Assembly (NCBI GenBank): GCA_017860295.1
Contig: JAFNAS010000005.1
Coordinates: 1 to 64,000 of the forward strand
DNA length: 64,000 nt
Direction: 5' to 3'
Origin: Bacteroidota bacterium
GTDB taxonomy: Bacteria > Bacteroidota > Bacteroidia > Bacteroidales > Paludibacteraceae
Shown: piece after piece, positions 43,395 through 53,116 of the stretch
Position numbering within the stretch: position 1 is the stretch's first letter
How the letters are laid out: each line of letters begins with the position of its first letter
Program-made: the position numbers and the translations under genes
The notes under the pieces: generated by a model
Seen by the model: the letters and a program-made list of their open reading frames with translations, nothing else
What the model was told of the DNA's origin: nothing
Database searches by the model: none

Positions 43395-44168
43395 ATGCGC
43401 ATTTTGATTCTCGGAGCCGGAAAGATGGGCTCCTTCTTTACCGACGTACTGAGTTTTCAACACGAAGTGGCCGTGTACGATGCCGACCCGAAGCGCCTGC
43501 GGTTTGTCTACAACACCATCCGCATGTCGCAATTGGAGGAGATCAACGAATTTGACCCCGAACTGGTTATCAACGCGGTGACCATCAAACACACGCTGGA
43601 TGCTTTCAACAGCATTATTCCCTATATCTCAAAGAATTGTATCCTGTCCGATATTGCTTCAGTCAAAACCGGACTGCCGGAATTTTACCAGAACTGTGGC
43701 TTCCGTTTCGTATCGTCGCACCCCATGTTCGGCCCCACCTTTGCAAGCCTGAGCGACCTCTCCACACAGAGTGCCATCATCATTGCCGAGTCCGACCACC
43801 TGGGCAAGGTATTCTTCAAAGATCTCTACAGTTCACTGAAACTGAACATTTTTGAATATACCTTCCGCGAACACGACGAAACCACAGCCTACTCGCTCTC
43901 CATCCCGTTTGCCTCCACTCTGGTGTTTGCCTCGGTGATGAAGCACCAGGAAGCGCCGGGGACCACCTTCAAGCGCCATCTGGCCATTGCCCACGGACTG
44001 CTGTCGGAAGACGATTACCTGCTGCAGGAAATTCTCTTCAACCCCTACACGCCGGAGCAGCTGACCAACATCCGCGAAGAGCTCGGCAACCTGCTCGACA
44101 TTATCGAGCACAAGGATGCCGACCGCATGAAAGAGTACCTGAAGAAGGTGAGGGAAAACATTTCGTAA
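43395..44168 (+). CDS. tyrA: prephenate dehydrogenase
   Basis: NAD-dependent prephenate dehydrogenase (257 residues) forming 4-hydroxyphenylpyruvate. N-terminal Rossmann motif ILGAGKMGSFF (about 4-14), VSSHPMFGPTFASLSDLS near 113 with the prephenate-binding His, and a helical C-terminal dimerisation domain with the EHDETTAYSLSIPFA segment. Short form with no ACT domain. Last gene of the phe/tyr operon, followed in 124 bases by the trp promoter. Confidence 0.9.
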   Translation: MRILILGAGKMGSFFTDVLSFQHEVAVYDADPKRLRFVYNTIRMSQLEEINEFDPELVINAVTIKHTLDAFNSIIPYISKNCILSDIASVKTGLPEFYQNCGFRFVSSHPMFGPTFASLSDLSTQSAIIIAESDHLGKVFFKDLYSSLKLNIFEYTFREHDETTAYSLSIPFASTLVFASVMKHQEAPGTTFKRHLAIAHGLLSEDDYLLQEILFNPYTPEQLTNIREELGNLLDIIEHKDADRMKEYLKKVRENIS

Positions 44169-44268
44169 TGAAAATACTTCGGGATAGTTCTATTATAATA
44201 AATTCAACGCTAAATCACCCTTTTAAACAGCAAAAAGTAACTTTTCCCGAAAAATATCCGATAAATTA

Positions 44269-44299
44269 TTTGTCGGTTCAAAAAATTACTCTACCTTTG
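44269..44299 (+). promoter_or_regulatory. promoter of the trp operon
   Basis: TTTG (44269-44272), 19 bases, TACCTTTG (44292-44299): the closest match in the window to the Bacteroidota TTTG/N19/TAnnTTTG consensus, 21 bases before the leader peptide. Confidence 0.8.
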
Positions 44300-44320
44300 C
44301 CGTCACAAAACAACGAAAGC

Positions 44321-44386
44321 ATGTCATTTCAAGCAGTAAATAAATTTTGGTGGTGGCGCTTACAACTTCAAAAAAGTCGTGAGTAG
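44321..44386 (+). CDS. trpL: trp leader peptide
   Basis: A 21-codon frame, MSFQAVNKFWWWRLQLQKSR plus a final Glu, then TAG. Three consecutive Trp codons (44348-44356) mark it as an attenuator leader. It lies between a consensus promoter and a terminator upstream of trpB. Confidence 0.92.
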   Translation: MSFQAVNKFWWWRLQLQKSRE

Positions 44387-44469
44387 CATCGCCGCATATC
44401 TGTTTGAACACTAAATATTATTATTAGGTAAAAAGATAAAGCCCGTCGCAACCACGACGGGCTTTTTTT
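44376..44469 (+). promoter_or_regulatory. trp attenuator terminator and candidate antiterminator
   Basis: Terminator: AAAGCCCGTCG (44438-44448), loop CAACCA, CGACGGGCTTT and further T residues to 44469. A candidate competing pairing is GTCGTG at the leader's end (44376-44381) with CACGAC (44453-44458) in the terminator. It is only six pairs, so the exact antiterminator is uncertain. Confidence 0.8.
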
Positions 44470-44545
44470 GTTTTTTCCCCAGCAAGCAAACCAAAAACAA
44501 CATTCCAATCCGATAAAAAAAACGAAACAAAAAAATACGATCAAG

Positions 44546-45724
44546 ATGAACTACAATGTAAACGAAAACGGTTATTATGGTGATTTTGGAGGAGCCTACA
44601 TTCCCGAAATTCTTCATGCTAATGTTGAGAATCTGAAAAACAATTATCTGAAAATTCTTGGTGATCCTTCTTTTCAAAAAGAGTTTAACGATCTGATGCG
44701 CGACTATGTAGGCCGTCCTTCGCCACTGTTTCTGGCAAAGCGGTTGTCGGAAAAATACGGAGCGAAGATTTATCTTAAACGCGAAGACCTCAACCATACC
44801 GGCGCTCACAAAATCAACAATTCACTGGGTCAGGTACTGTTAGCTCGCCGCATGGGCAAAACCCGCATCATTGCCGAAACTGGCGCCGGTCAGCACGGCG
44901 TGGCCACCGCAACGGTTTGTGCACTGCTCAATATGCCCTGCTTTGTCTACATGGGAGAGCTTGACGTACAACGTCAACACCTCAACGTACAAAAAATGGA
45001 GATGCTGGGAGCAACGGTCGTTCCGGTGTACAGCGGCAATAAAACCCTGAAAGATGCCACCAACGAGGCCATCCGCGACTGGTGCTGTAACCCCGAAGAC
45101 ACCTACTACGTAATAGGCTCTACCATCGGCCCGCATCCCTACCCCGACATGGTTGCCCGCCTGCAATCGGTTATCAGCGAAGAGATGCAAAAACAGTTAC
45201 TGGAACACGAAGGCCGCGACTATCCCGACTATATTCTGGCTTGCGTAGGTGGGGGAAGCAACGCTGCCGGAGCATTTTATCACTATCTGCATAACGAAAA
45301 AGTGCAGCTTATCGAAGCAGAAGCTGCCGGAAAAGGCATCGACACACCCTACTCTGCCGCTACCATCCACCTGGGACGCGAGGGTATTATCCATGGTTGC
45401 CGCACACTAATTATGCAAACGAAAGATGGACAAATAGAGGAACCCTACTCTATTTCGGCAGGGCTCGACTATCCCGGCATCGGACCGATACATGCTTACT
45501 TGTCCAAAACAAACCGTTCTACAGTCCTTGCCATTACCGACGATGAAGCACTGGAAGCAGCTTTTCTTCTCACCCGAATCGAAGGAATCATTCCGGCAAT
45601 GGAATCGGCTCATGCATTAGCAGCACTCGAAAAGCTGACCTTCAAGCCCGATGATGTCGTGGTAGTCAACCTATCGGGTCGCGGAGATAAAGATATGGAA
45701 ACCTACATTGCTAATCCCAAATAA
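44546..45724 (+). CDS. trpB: tryptophan synthase beta chain
   Basis: PLP enzyme joining indole and serine to give tryptophan, in complex with TrpA. The PLP-Lys is in HTGAHKINN near 81, the glycine-rich phosphate site in GGGSNAAG near 226, and GRGDKD near the C-terminus. The ATG at 44546 gives 392 residues and the family start [21 protein letters not shown]; an upstream ATG lies in the attenuator. First gene of trpBEGDCFA, the Bacteroidota order, distant from trpA at the end. Confidence 0.96.
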   Translation: MNYNVNENGYYGDFGGAYIPEILHANVENLKNNYLKILGDPSFQKEFNDLMRDYVGRPSPLFLAKRLSEKYGAKIYLKREDLNHTGAHKINNSLGQVLLARRMGKTRIIAETGAGQHGVATATVCALLNMPCFVYMGELDVQRQHLNVQKMEMLGATVVPVYSGNKTLKDATNEAIRDWCCNPEDTYYVIGSTIGPHPYPDMVARLQSVISEEMQKQLLEHEGRDYPDYILACVGGGSNAAGAFYHYLHNEKVQLIEAEAAGKGIDTPYSAATIHLGREGIIHGCRTLIMQTKDGQIEEPYSISAGLDYPGIGPIHAYLSKTNRSTVLAITDDEALEAAFLLTRIEGIIPAMESAHALAALEKLTFKPDDVVVVNLSGRGDKDMETYIANPK

Positions 45725-45733
45725 CGAAACAAT

Positions 45734-47140
45734 ATGCAAACCAATATCAAAACTTATTCAAAGAAACTGATGGGCGATCTCCACACTCCGGTTTCTATAT
45801 ATCTGAAAATAAGAGATATTTATCCGGAATCGGTACTACTCGAAAGTTCGGACTACCATGGAGGCGAAAACAGCTATTCGTTTATCGGGTTACGTTCCGC
45901 AGCAAAATTCGTAGTCGAAAACGGAGAAATAGTTGAATCGTATCCTAACGGAAAGATCGTCCGTACCGCTATCGATAACGAATATTCATTGCCCGAACAT
46001 TTCAACACATTCGTCAAATCGTTCGAAATCACAGAAAACAATAATCGCCTGCCTTTCAACGGATTTTTCGGTTACACTTCCTACGATGCCGTTCGTTATT
46101 TCGAAAAAGTGGATATTGTACCTGACAAGACCAAAACTCAGGTTCCCGATATGTACTACATTCTTTATAAATACATTATCGTGGTAAACCATTTCAAGAA
46201 CGAGCTCGAAATCATTGAAAATCTTTTTGATGGAGAACAAAGTGATATTGATTCCGTAGTAGAACTGCTTGATAATCGAAATTTTGCATCCTATAACTTT
46301 GAGCCGATCGGTACCGAAACTTCGAATATGAGCGACGAAGATTACCGTCAGACGGTTTCGAAAGGCATTCAGCACTGCAAACGAGGTGACACCTTCCAGA
46401 TCGTACTCTCGCGCCGTTTCGGGCAACCATTTGCCGGTGACGATTTCAAAGTATATCGGGCACTGCGTTCCATCAATCCATCGCCTTATCTTTTTTATTT
46501 CGATTTCGGTTCGTTCCGCATCTTCGGTTCTTCGCCCGAGACGCACGTTCAAATCAAAAACGACAAGGCATATATCGACCCCATCGCCGGTACCTTCCGT
46601 CGTACGGGTGACGACGAGAAAGACCGCCAGTTGGCCGAAGCACTGCTCAAAGATCCGAAAGAGAATGCCGAGCACGTGATGCTGGTCGATTTGGCTCGTA
46701 ACGATTTGAGTCGAAACACTTCGGAAGTCGGACTTGAGATCTACAAGGAAGTTCAATTCTATTCGCATGTTATCCATTTGGTATCGCGAGTCAGCGGGAA
46801 ACTTCTTCCGGGTGTCAATCCGATTCGCCTTTTTGCCGACACTTTCCCCGCCGGCACACTGTCGGGAGCACCGAAAGTACGCGCCATGCAACTGATCAAC
46901 GACATCGAACCAACCACACGAGGCATTTACGGAGGCTGCATCGGTTATATCGGACTGAACGGAGATATCAATCAGGCGATTACCATTCGTACATTTCTCA
47001 GCAAAAACAACACGCTTTACTATCAGGCAGGCGCAGGTATCGTGGCAAAATCGCAGCCCGAAAGCGAGCGTCAGGAGGTAAGCAACAAGCTCGGCGCATT
47101 GAAAACCGCTATTGATCTGGCCGCAACGCTGAAAAACTAA
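45734..47140 (+). CDS. trpE: anthranilate synthase component I
   Basis: Chorismate-using subunit (468 residues) forming anthranilate with ammonia from TrpG. VLLESSDYHGGENSYSFIG near 35 carries the LLESS-type motif of tryptophan feedback inhibition. The catalytic domain shows RRFGQPFAGDDF, PSPYLFYFDFGS, DLARNDLSRNTSEVG near 330, GAPKVRAMQLI near 378 and GCIGYIGLNGD near 400. Nine bases after trpB. Its stop is followed two bases later by a repeat element. Confidence 0.95.
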   Translation: MQTNIKTYSKKLMGDLHTPVSIYLKIRDIYPESVLLESSDYHGGENSYSFIGLRSAAKFVVENGEIVESYPNGKIVRTAIDNEYSLPEHFNTFVKSFEITENNNRLPFNGFFGYTSYDAVRYFEKVDIVPDKTKTQVPDMYYILYKYIIVVNHFKNELEIIENLFDGEQSDIDSVVELLDNRNFASYNFEPIGTETSNMSDEDYRQTVSKGIQHCKRGDTFQIVLSRRFGQPFAGDDFKVYRALRSINPSPYLFYFDFGSFRIFGSSPETHVQIKNDKAYIDPIAGTFRRTGDDEKDRQLAEALLKDPKENAEHVMLVDLARNDLSRNTSEVGLEIYKEVQFYSHVIHLVSRVSGKLLPGVNPIRLFADTFPAGTLSGAPKVRAMQLINDIEPTTRGIYGGCIGYIGLNGDINQAITIRTFLSKNNTLYYQAGAGIVAKSQPESERQEVSNKLGALKTAIDLAATLKN

Positions 47141-47142
47141 AT

Positions 47143-47268
47143 AGCCTCTCCCTGAATCCCTCTCCACAAGAGAGAGACTTAAATCGGACATTTATAATAA
47201 CGGATAGCTATTAATGAATAAAAACAACTCACCCCAACCCCTCTCTTGAGGAGAGGGGTTGGGGTGAG
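47143..47268. repeat. paired inverted element between trpE and trpG
   Basis: Left arm AGCCTCTCCCTGAATCCCTC with CTCT-CCACA-AGAG hairpin; right arm is a perfect 18-pair hairpin (47228-47245 with 47251-47268, loop TTGAG) built on CTCACCCCAACCCCTCTC. No T-run, so transcription through to trpG should continue. Confidence 0.8.
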
Positions 47269-47286
47269 GCTCTAAAGAAAACCGCA

Positions 47287-47877
47287 ATGAAAAAACTACT
47301 GATATTCGATAACTACGACTCGTTCACGTACAATCTGGTACATGCTGTTCGTAAATTGGGATACACCGACATGGAGGTGATCCGCAACGATAAAATCGCG
47401 CTGGAAGAGGTCGATCGTTTTGATAAAATAATTCTATCGCCAGGTCCGGGCATTCCTTCGGAAGCCGGTATCCTTCTTCCTATCATCAAAAAATATGCTC
47501 TGACAAAATCTATTTTGGGAGTTTGCCTCGGACATCAGGCCATTGCCGAAAGCTTCGGAGGCACACTCGAAAACACCCCGGAAGTATTTCACGGAGTGAG
47601 TACTCCCGTGCATGTGGTCGATCCCGACCTGCTGTTCGACGATATGCCCAACACTTTCGATGCGGGGCGTTACCACTCCTGGATCGTAAGTCGTGACGGA
47701 TTGCCCGAATGCATCCGCGTGACTGCCGTATCCGACGAAGGAACCATCATGGCTCTTCGCCATAAAGAGTACGACGTACGAGGGGTTCAGTTCCATCCCG
47801 AATCGGTTCTCACACCACTCGGCGAAACACTTATTGCCAACTGGTTGAAAGCAAAACCAAACAGCTCACTAATTTGA
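47287..47877 (+). CDS. trpG: anthranilate synthase component II (glutamine amidotransferase)
   Basis: Class I glutamine amidotransferase (196 residues) giving ammonia to TrpE. FDNYDSFTYNLVH at the start, nucleophile Cys in LGVCLGHQAI near 80, and the His-Glu of the triad in VQFHPESVLTP near 173. Not fused to trpD. It may also serve folate synthesis if no pabA exists elsewhere. Confidence 0.95.
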   Translation: MKKLLIFDNYDSFTYNLVHAVRKLGYTDMEVIRNDKIALEEVDRFDKIILSPGPGIPSEAGILLPIIKKYALTKSILGVCLGHQAIAESFGGTLENTPEVFHGVSTPVHVVDPDLLFDDMPNTFDAGRYHSWIVSRDGLPECIRVTAVSDEGTIMALRHKEYDVRGVQFHPESVLTPLGETLIANWLKAKPNSSLI

Positions 47878-47964
47878 AAAATTTGAGGATGTACTAAAGA
47901 AATGTCGCTAGTTTTCCTCTCTTCTCAATACTTATTTCGTACAACATCAAACACAATACTGATT

Positions 47965-48960
47965 ATGAAAGAAATTCTATATCGCCTTTTTGAACATCAA
48001 TATCTTGGCAGAGAAGAGGCAAAAACCGTACTGACCAATATGGCCGAAGGCAAATACAACGAAGCACAGATTGCCGCCTTTGTTACCGTTTACCTGATGC
48101 GTAGCATCACTGTGGACGAATTGATCGGATTTCGCGAAGCACTGCTGGAAATGCGCGTACCGGTAGATCTGAACGACTACAATCCCATCGACATTGTAGG
48201 TACCGGTGGCGATAACCATAACACTTTCAACATTTCGACTTTGAGTTGCTTTGTGTTAGCCGGAGCCGGTTATAAAGTAGCTAAACACGGCAACTTCGGA
48301 GCCACTTCGGTAAGCGGAGCCTCCAACGTCATAGAACAACACGGCGTGCAATTCACCAACGATAACGACCGATTGCGCCGCTCTATCGAGGAAACGAACA
48401 TTGCCTATCTACATGCACCGCTGTTCAACCTGGCACTGAAAACGGTGGCTCCGGTACGGAAAGCACTTCAGGTACGAAGCTTTTTCAACGTGCTTGGTCC
48501 GCTGGTCAACCCCATTCAGCCGAAACGCAACATGTTGGGGGTATTCAACCTGAAAATGGCTCGGCTATACTATTACCTCTATCAACAAACTGGCGGCGAT
48601 TTTTCTATCGTTCACAGTCTCGACGGATATGACGAAATTTCGCTTACCAGTGATTTCAAAGTCATCACCAAATTCGGAGAAAAGATGTATACCCCTGAAG
48701 CACTTGGCTTCGAACGGATTCCTCAGGAAGCACTTGACGGAGGTAAAATTCCCGAAGATGCCGCTAAAATTTTCGATAATGTACTCAAAAACAAGGCAAC
48801 ACTGGCACAAAAAAACACGGTAATCGTCAATGCTGCTTTTGCTATACAAACGATTAAACCAGAACTTTCGATAGAAGAGTGTATCGATCAGGCTAAAATT
48901 TCGATTGAAAGTGGAGCAGCATTGCAGATATTGAAAAAATTTGTAGCTTTGAACAGTTAA
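47965..48960 (+). CDS. trpD: anthranilate phosphoribosyltransferase
   Basis: Transfers phosphoribose from PRPP to anthranilate. PRPP-binding GTGGDNHNTFNIST near residue 79, KHGNFGATSVSGASNVIE near 106, and VRSFFNVLGPLVNPIQP near 170. The ATG at 47965 gives 331 residues and the family start MKEILYRLFEHQYLGREEA; an ATG 63 bases upstream adds an unrelated extension. 87 bases after trpG. Confidence 0.95.
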   Translation: MKEILYRLFEHQYLGREEAKTVLTNMAEGKYNEAQIAAFVTVYLMRSITVDELIGFREALLEMRVPVDLNDYNPIDIVGTGGDNHNTFNISTLSCFVLAGAGYKVAKHGNFGATSVSGASNVIEQHGVQFTNDNDRLRRSIEETNIAYLHAPLFNLALKTVAPVRKALQVRSFFNVLGPLVNPIQPKRNMLGVFNLKMARLYYYLYQQTGGDFSIVHSLDGYDEISLTSDFKVITKFGEKMYTPEALGFERIPQEALDGGKIPEDAAKIFDNVLKNKATLAQKNTVIVNAAFAIQTIKPELSIEECIDQAKISIESGAALQILKKFVALNS

Positions 48961-49103
48961 AACATTATCATCGTTCAGTTGTATTTTTTTGTGTTTTAAT
49001 TTCAAGTTAGTGAATTTTATCAAACAGACTGGCATCCTGAATTAAACATAATTACCCTGAACAGCACCCAATACCAAGCTACAAACACTCAATTATTTTG
49101 ATT

Positions 49104-49874
49104 ATGAACATTCTGGAAACGATCATCGCAAAAAAGAAATTGGAAGTTACCACTGGTAAGGAGAACAGTTATCTTGAATCATTGGGAAGCATCATGCACC
49201 CCACGCTATCACTCAAAGCCGCTTTAGAGCAATCCACAACCGGAATTATCGCCGAATTCAAGCGCAAATCACCCTCCAAAGGATGGATTTATCCTGATGC
49301 AGAAGCTACCGTTATTCCGGCAGCGTATGAAAAAACAGGCGCCACAGGTTTATCTATTCTTACCGATGAATCGTTTTTCGGTGGTTCGATCAAAGATGTA
49401 CAAGCAGCTCGCCCGTCGGTAACCATTCCTATTTTGCGCAAAGATTTCATTATAGATCCTTACCAACTCCATGTGGCCAAAGCGATCGGAGCCAACGCAA
49501 TTTTGTTAATCGCTGCCGCTTTGAATAAGACGACTTGTGCAAATCTTGCCAAAGAGGCTAAAGCTTTGAATCTGGAAGTCCTACTCGAAATTCATGAAGA
49601 ATCGGAACTCGAACATATCACATCCGACATCGACATCGTGGGCATCAACAACCGCAACCTAAAGTCGTTTGTAACAGATATTGAAACCTCGTTTCAACTC
49701 GGAGAAAAAATTCCATCCGATTATTTGAAAATTTCGGAAAGCGGAATCAGTGATCCGCACACCATCAAAGGATTGAGGAGTGCCGGATTCAAAGGCTTCC
49801 TGATCGGCGAAACATTTATGAAAGAAGATGATCCGGCACAGGCATTGGCAAAATTTGTAAAAGCATTAAATTAG
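49104..49874 (+). CDS. trpC: indole-3-glycerol-phosphate synthase
   Basis: TIM-barrel synthase (256 residues). IIAEFKRKSPSKGWIYPDA near 47 has the catalytic Glu/Lys, ILRKDFIIDPYQLHVAKAIGANAILLI near 110, VLLEIHEESEL near 157, GINNRNLKSF near 182 and SESGISDPHTI near 212. Monofunctional, separate from trpF. The ATG at 49104 is preferred to a TTG two codons earlier. A 143-base AT-rich gap after trpD holds no visible signal. Confidence 0.95.
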   Translation: MNILETIIAKKKLEVTTGKENSYLESLGSIMHPTLSLKAALEQSTTGIIAEFKRKSPSKGWIYPDAEATVIPAAYEKTGATGLSILTDESFFGGSIKDVQAARPSVTIPILRKDFIIDPYQLHVAKAIGANAILLIAAALNKTTCANLAKEAKALNLEVLLEIHEESELEHITSDIDIVGINNRNLKSFVTDIETSFQLGEKIPSDYLKISESGISDPHTIKGLRSAGFKGFLIGETFMKEDDPAQALAKFVKALN

Positions 49875-49907
49875 CTTACTCTTTCACAAGAGGCATTTAT
49901 CAAGAGA

Positions 49908-50549
49908 ATGAATGTTCAAATAAAAATTTGTGGAATGAAAATTCCGGAAAATATCACTACCGTAGCAGCTTTACAACCTGATTATATGGGTTTTATTTTT
50001 TATTCCAAATCACCCAGATTTGCCGGCAATCTGAATTTCGAAGTAATCAAAAGTCTTCCGGCAGAAATATGCCCGGTCGGTGTATTCGTTAATACCCCGA
50101 TCGATATCATTTTACAAACGACACACCGATATGGTCTTCGAACTGTTCAACTGCATGGCAACGAAACGCCAACCAGCTGCAAAATACTACAAGACAATAA
50201 TCTTTTCGTCATCAAAGCCATCAGTATTTCCGATGCCTCCGATTTAGACTTGGCCAATGATTACCAGTCGTGCTGCGATTATCTCTTGTTCGACACCAAA
50301 ACACCTTTGCGCGGAGGATCCGGGAAACAATACGACTGGAATATACTGCAAAATTACATGGGAGACCGTCCCTTTTTCCTGAGTGGAGGCATAGGATCAG
50401 AAGATGCCGAACGCATCTTGTCCTTTGTCCATCCCAAGTTGAAAGCCATCGACATAAACAGCCGTTTTGAAACCGAACCGGGAGTAAAAAACACAGAGAC
50501 ACTCAAAACCTTTCTGAATGCAATCAGAACTAACAATCAAAAAATATGA
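49908..50549 (+). CDS. trpF: phosphoribosylanthranilate isomerase
   Basis: TIM-barrel isomerase (213 residues). Catalytic Cys in [12 protein letters not shown] near 8, [14 protein letters not shown] near 26, the Asp in [18 protein letters not shown] near 127, and [14 protein letters not shown] near 157. Overlaps trpA by four bases (ATGA), implying translational coupling. Confidence 0.94.
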   Translation: MNVQIKICGMKIPENITTVAALQPDYMGFIFYSKSPRFAGNLNFEVIKSLPAEICPVGVFVNTPIDIILQTTHRYGLRTVQLHGNETPTSCKILQDNNLFVIKAISISDASDLDLANDYQSCCDYLLFDTKTPLRGGSGKQYDWNILQNYMGDRPFFLSGGIGSEDAERILSFVHPKLKAIDINSRFETEPGVKNTETLKTFLNAIRTNNQKI

Positions 50550-51322
50550 ACAGACTTCAAACTCTTTTTCAAAAAAAACAAAACAACATCCTCTCCATCT
50601 ATTTTACAGCCGGTTTTCCAAGACTAAACGATACGACTGCAATTTTAAGTGAGTTGCAAAAGCAGGGTGCCGATTTGGCCGAAATCGGAATCCCTTTTTC
50701 CGACCCTATGGCCGACGGCGCAGTGATCCAACAAAGCAGTCAGGCTGCTCTAAATAATGGAATGACGCTTCGCGTGCTTTTCGAGCAATTGAAAAATATT
50801 CGAAATAAAATAGATATTCCGTTGATAATGATGGGATACCTGAACCCCATTATGCAGTACGGCTTTGAAGCTTTTTGTAAAAGTTGCAGCGAGACTGGTA
50901 TCGATGGATTGATTGTACCCGACCTGCCTTTCAACGAATATGTAACGGAATTCAAACCTATTGCCGACCAATATGGTATTTCGGTGGTAATGCTCATTAC
51001 TCCGCAAACAGAAGAAGAGCGAATCCGCTTAATCGACAAACAAACCGACAGTTTTATTTACATGGTTTCGTCAGCCTCAACCACAGGTGCACAGAGCAGT
51101 TTCAATGAAAACAAACAGGCCTATTTCCGCCGCATCCACAACATGCAGCTTCGTAATCCGCTACTGATTGGTTTTGGCATATCCAATGCCGAAACTCTGC
51201 AAGCGGCTTATGCCAATGCGAATGGAGGAATCATCGGAAGCCAGTTTATCAAAGAGTTACAACAATCACCCGACAATATAGAGAAAGCTGTCAACAATCT
51301 GCTCAACAAACTGGAATTGTAA
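50546..51322 (+). CDS. trpA: tryptophan synthase alpha chain
   Basis: Cleaves indole-3-glycerol phosphate and channels indole to TrpB. Catalytic Glu in [19 protein letters not shown] near 47, Asp in [12 protein letters not shown] near 127, and [11 protein letters not shown] near 207. 258 residues. Last gene of the operon, followed by a terminator. Confidence 0.95.
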   Translation: MNRLQTLFQKKQNNILSIYFTAGFPRLNDTTAILSELQKQGADLAEIGIPFSDPMADGAVIQQSSQAALNNGMTLRVLFEQLKNIRNKIDIPLIMMGYLNPIMQYGFEAFCKSCSETGIDGLIVPDLPFNEYVTEFKPIADQYGISVVMLITPQTEEERIRLIDKQTDSFIYMVSSASTTGAQSSFNENKQAYFRRIHNMQLRNPLLIGFGISNAETLQAAYANANGGIIGSQFIKELQQSPDNIEKAVNNLLNKLEL

Positions 51323-51341
51323 AAGAATAACGGCAAACAAG

Positions 51342-51388
51342 AAGAGGTTGTCTCAAAACAAAATGAGGCAGCCTCTTTTTGTTTTTTA
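51342..51388 (+). terminator. terminator of the trp operon
   Basis: AAGAGGTTGTCTCA pairs with TGAGGCAGCCTCTT (two imperfections) and is followed by TTTGTTTTTT. Confidence 0.8.
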
Positions 51389-51854
51389 TGAAACCTGATC
51401 TCACCCCCGGCTTTACAAATGCCAAAATTCTTTAATTTTTTATTTTTATATGGATCTCCGATTATTCAATAAAAACATAGAATATACGCGAAGCAATGCC
51501 GTACTCAATGTCCATTTCTGTCAGTTTATTCCCCAAAAAAGCCGACTTATAGAAACACAGTTGTAATACTAAAGAAATCCATCTACTTTTGCTATCAGAA
51601 GAACGTCGATATAATTTAAGTTAAAATATTCTTTTGACTGCTTGGAAAAATGTTATCTAAAAACAGCATTCGATGAATATCATACCTCCGATCTTTACTG
51701 AAAATATTGTATGTTATTTGTTTCATTTAATGAAGCTTTTATTTCATCCTCTTTCCAAGCAAACCACTTAATAAAATCAAATATCACGACGTCGCAATAC
51801 ATTCTGTTTAAACTTATATTATATTTGCAAATATTTTTTTAATCGTTTCCCAAC
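51389..51854. other. AT-rich gene-free stretch
   Basis: No gene supported. Near its right end TATATTTG (51820-51827) fits a -7 box for the following small gene, 28 bases before its ATG. Nothing else is evident. Confidence 0.5.
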
Positions 51855-52244
51855 ATGCAACCACAATCTACTAGAAAAGCCAGACTACTTTTGGCACTCC
51901 CTATCCTCCTTTTTTCAGGGATCATTGCACACGGGCAAAGCAGTTCCGACTCAGGAAAACCCGCTTTCGTAACCCACAGTAAGGGAAAAGAAAATAGGAT
52001 ATACATCCCCAACCAAGAGCGATTTTATCAATTTAAAATATACAAAAAAGACACAAGTGATAATCAATATCGCTTGGTAACAACCATAACCAAATCTTCT
52101 TCCAATAGCACATCTTCCCCAAACAGTCTTCTCTGGACAGACAAAACATCTAGCACTCAACATATCAACTATATGGTCGAAGCATACAATAGAAATGGAT
52201 CGAAAATTTGTAATATGAGAGTAATTTGGCAATGCGCTAAATAA
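51855..52244 (+). CDS. small secreted protein of unknown family
   Basis: A 129-residue protein with a signal peptide (1-27, basic STRKAR then a hydrophobic LLLALPILLFSGIIA, cut after AHGQ). The mature part is Ser/Thr/Lys-rich and probably beta-structured (RFYQFKIYKKDTSDNQYRLV, INYMVEAYNRNGSKI), reminiscent of a single fibronectin-like domain. Two Cys near residues 120 and 127 could form a disulfide. Not recognised. It lies eight bases before a DUF4491 gene and may be co-transcribed. Confidence 0.65.
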   Translation: MQPQSTRKARLLLALPILLFSGIIAHGQSSSDSGKPAFVTHSKGKENRIYIPNQERFYQFKIYKKDTSDNQYRLVTTITKSSSNSTSSPNSLLWTDKTSSTQHINYMVEAYNRNGSKICNMRVIWQCAK

Positions 52245-52252
52245 CGAACAAT

Positions 52253-52543
52253 ATGCTTTTCGACGGATTTATCATCGGTTTGGCTTCTTTTCTGATTATC
52301 GGTTTATTTCACCCACTGGTCATTAAAGGAGAATATTATTTTGGCATTAAAATATGGCCGGTCTTCCTCGTAGTAGGCCTCATCTTGTGCGTATCATCGT
52401 TAATTGCCAGCAATTTCATCATCCGGGCAATATTAGCTGTTGCCGGCTTCTCATCGTTATGGAGCATCAAAGAGATTTTTGAACAACGTGAACGGGTGAG
52501 AAAGGGATGGTTTCCAAAGAATCCGAAACGCAATGAGGAATAA
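52253..52543 (+). CDS. DUF4491 family membrane protein
   Basis: A 96-residue inner-membrane protein with three predicted helices and the family's conserved LIIGLFHPLVIKGEYYFG near 16 and FSSLWSIKEIFEQRERVRKG near 65-84, ending GWFPKNPKRNEE. The family is common in anaerobic Bacteroidota and Firmicutes and has no known function. Confidence 0.85.
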   Translation: MLFDGFIIGLASFLIIGLFHPLVIKGEYYFGIKIWPVFLVVGLILCVSSLIASNFIIRAILAVAGFSSLWSIKEIFEQRERVRKGWFPKNPKRNEE

Positions 52544-52800
52544 GCAACGCATTTGAGGGCACTCCATACAATTTTCCAAAGCATCGCTTCCAATAGAATG
52601 GTACCTTGCTTTGGAAATTTTCTTTTGTCCAAACCCGTCCGTTTTTGCGCTTCTTTGCATTATCTTTGCATCGGCTGTAGAAAACACGCTGCAGAACGAT
52701 CGCTCTTTTGAGCTTCTCCACATGCAGAGAGCAATAAGGCTACCCGAAATCCGATAGTCATTCCCCTTTTGCCGGCGGGAACTGGCCCGAAAGAAAAAGA

Positions 52801-52960
52801 GATGTTCCTTTTTTAAAAAGCAATGTTCCCGAAGTTTTAGGGCAAGTGTCTTTTTTAAAAAGGAAGATACCCGAAAGGAAAAGGAAGGTGCCTTTTTAAA
52901 AAAGGAATCTTCCCGAAGGCTTCGGGAAAGTCCCTTTCACCGAAAGGAAGATGATTTCCG
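52801..52960. repeat. four degenerate tandem units of about 42 bases
   Basis: Units start near 52801, 52845, 52886 and 52928. Each has a GTnCCTTTTTTAAAAAG-like AT palindrome followed by a TTCCCGAAGG-like segment; the third contains the palindrome TTCCCGAAGGCTTCGGGAA. A possible weaker unit precedes at about 52758. They lie in the 573-base gap between the DUF4491 and ABC transporter genes, which holds no supported gene. Confidence 0.75.
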
Positions 52961-53116
52961 ATTTCAGACAAAGACCCCTAACGTTTACACACCGGAAAAA
53001 CAGAAATATGGCACGATCTCTCTTCTCGGGAGAAAGAGCCGATCTTTGTAGCAACCTATTTTGAAGAGGAGAACAAATCCTTCAACCCATTAATTTATCA
53101 CTTAAGAGACGATTTT

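Noticed and set aside
51660-51780. small RNA or riboswitch in the AT-rich gap after trpA
   Set aside because: No stable stem or known core could be found; nothing beyond a -7 box near the right end.
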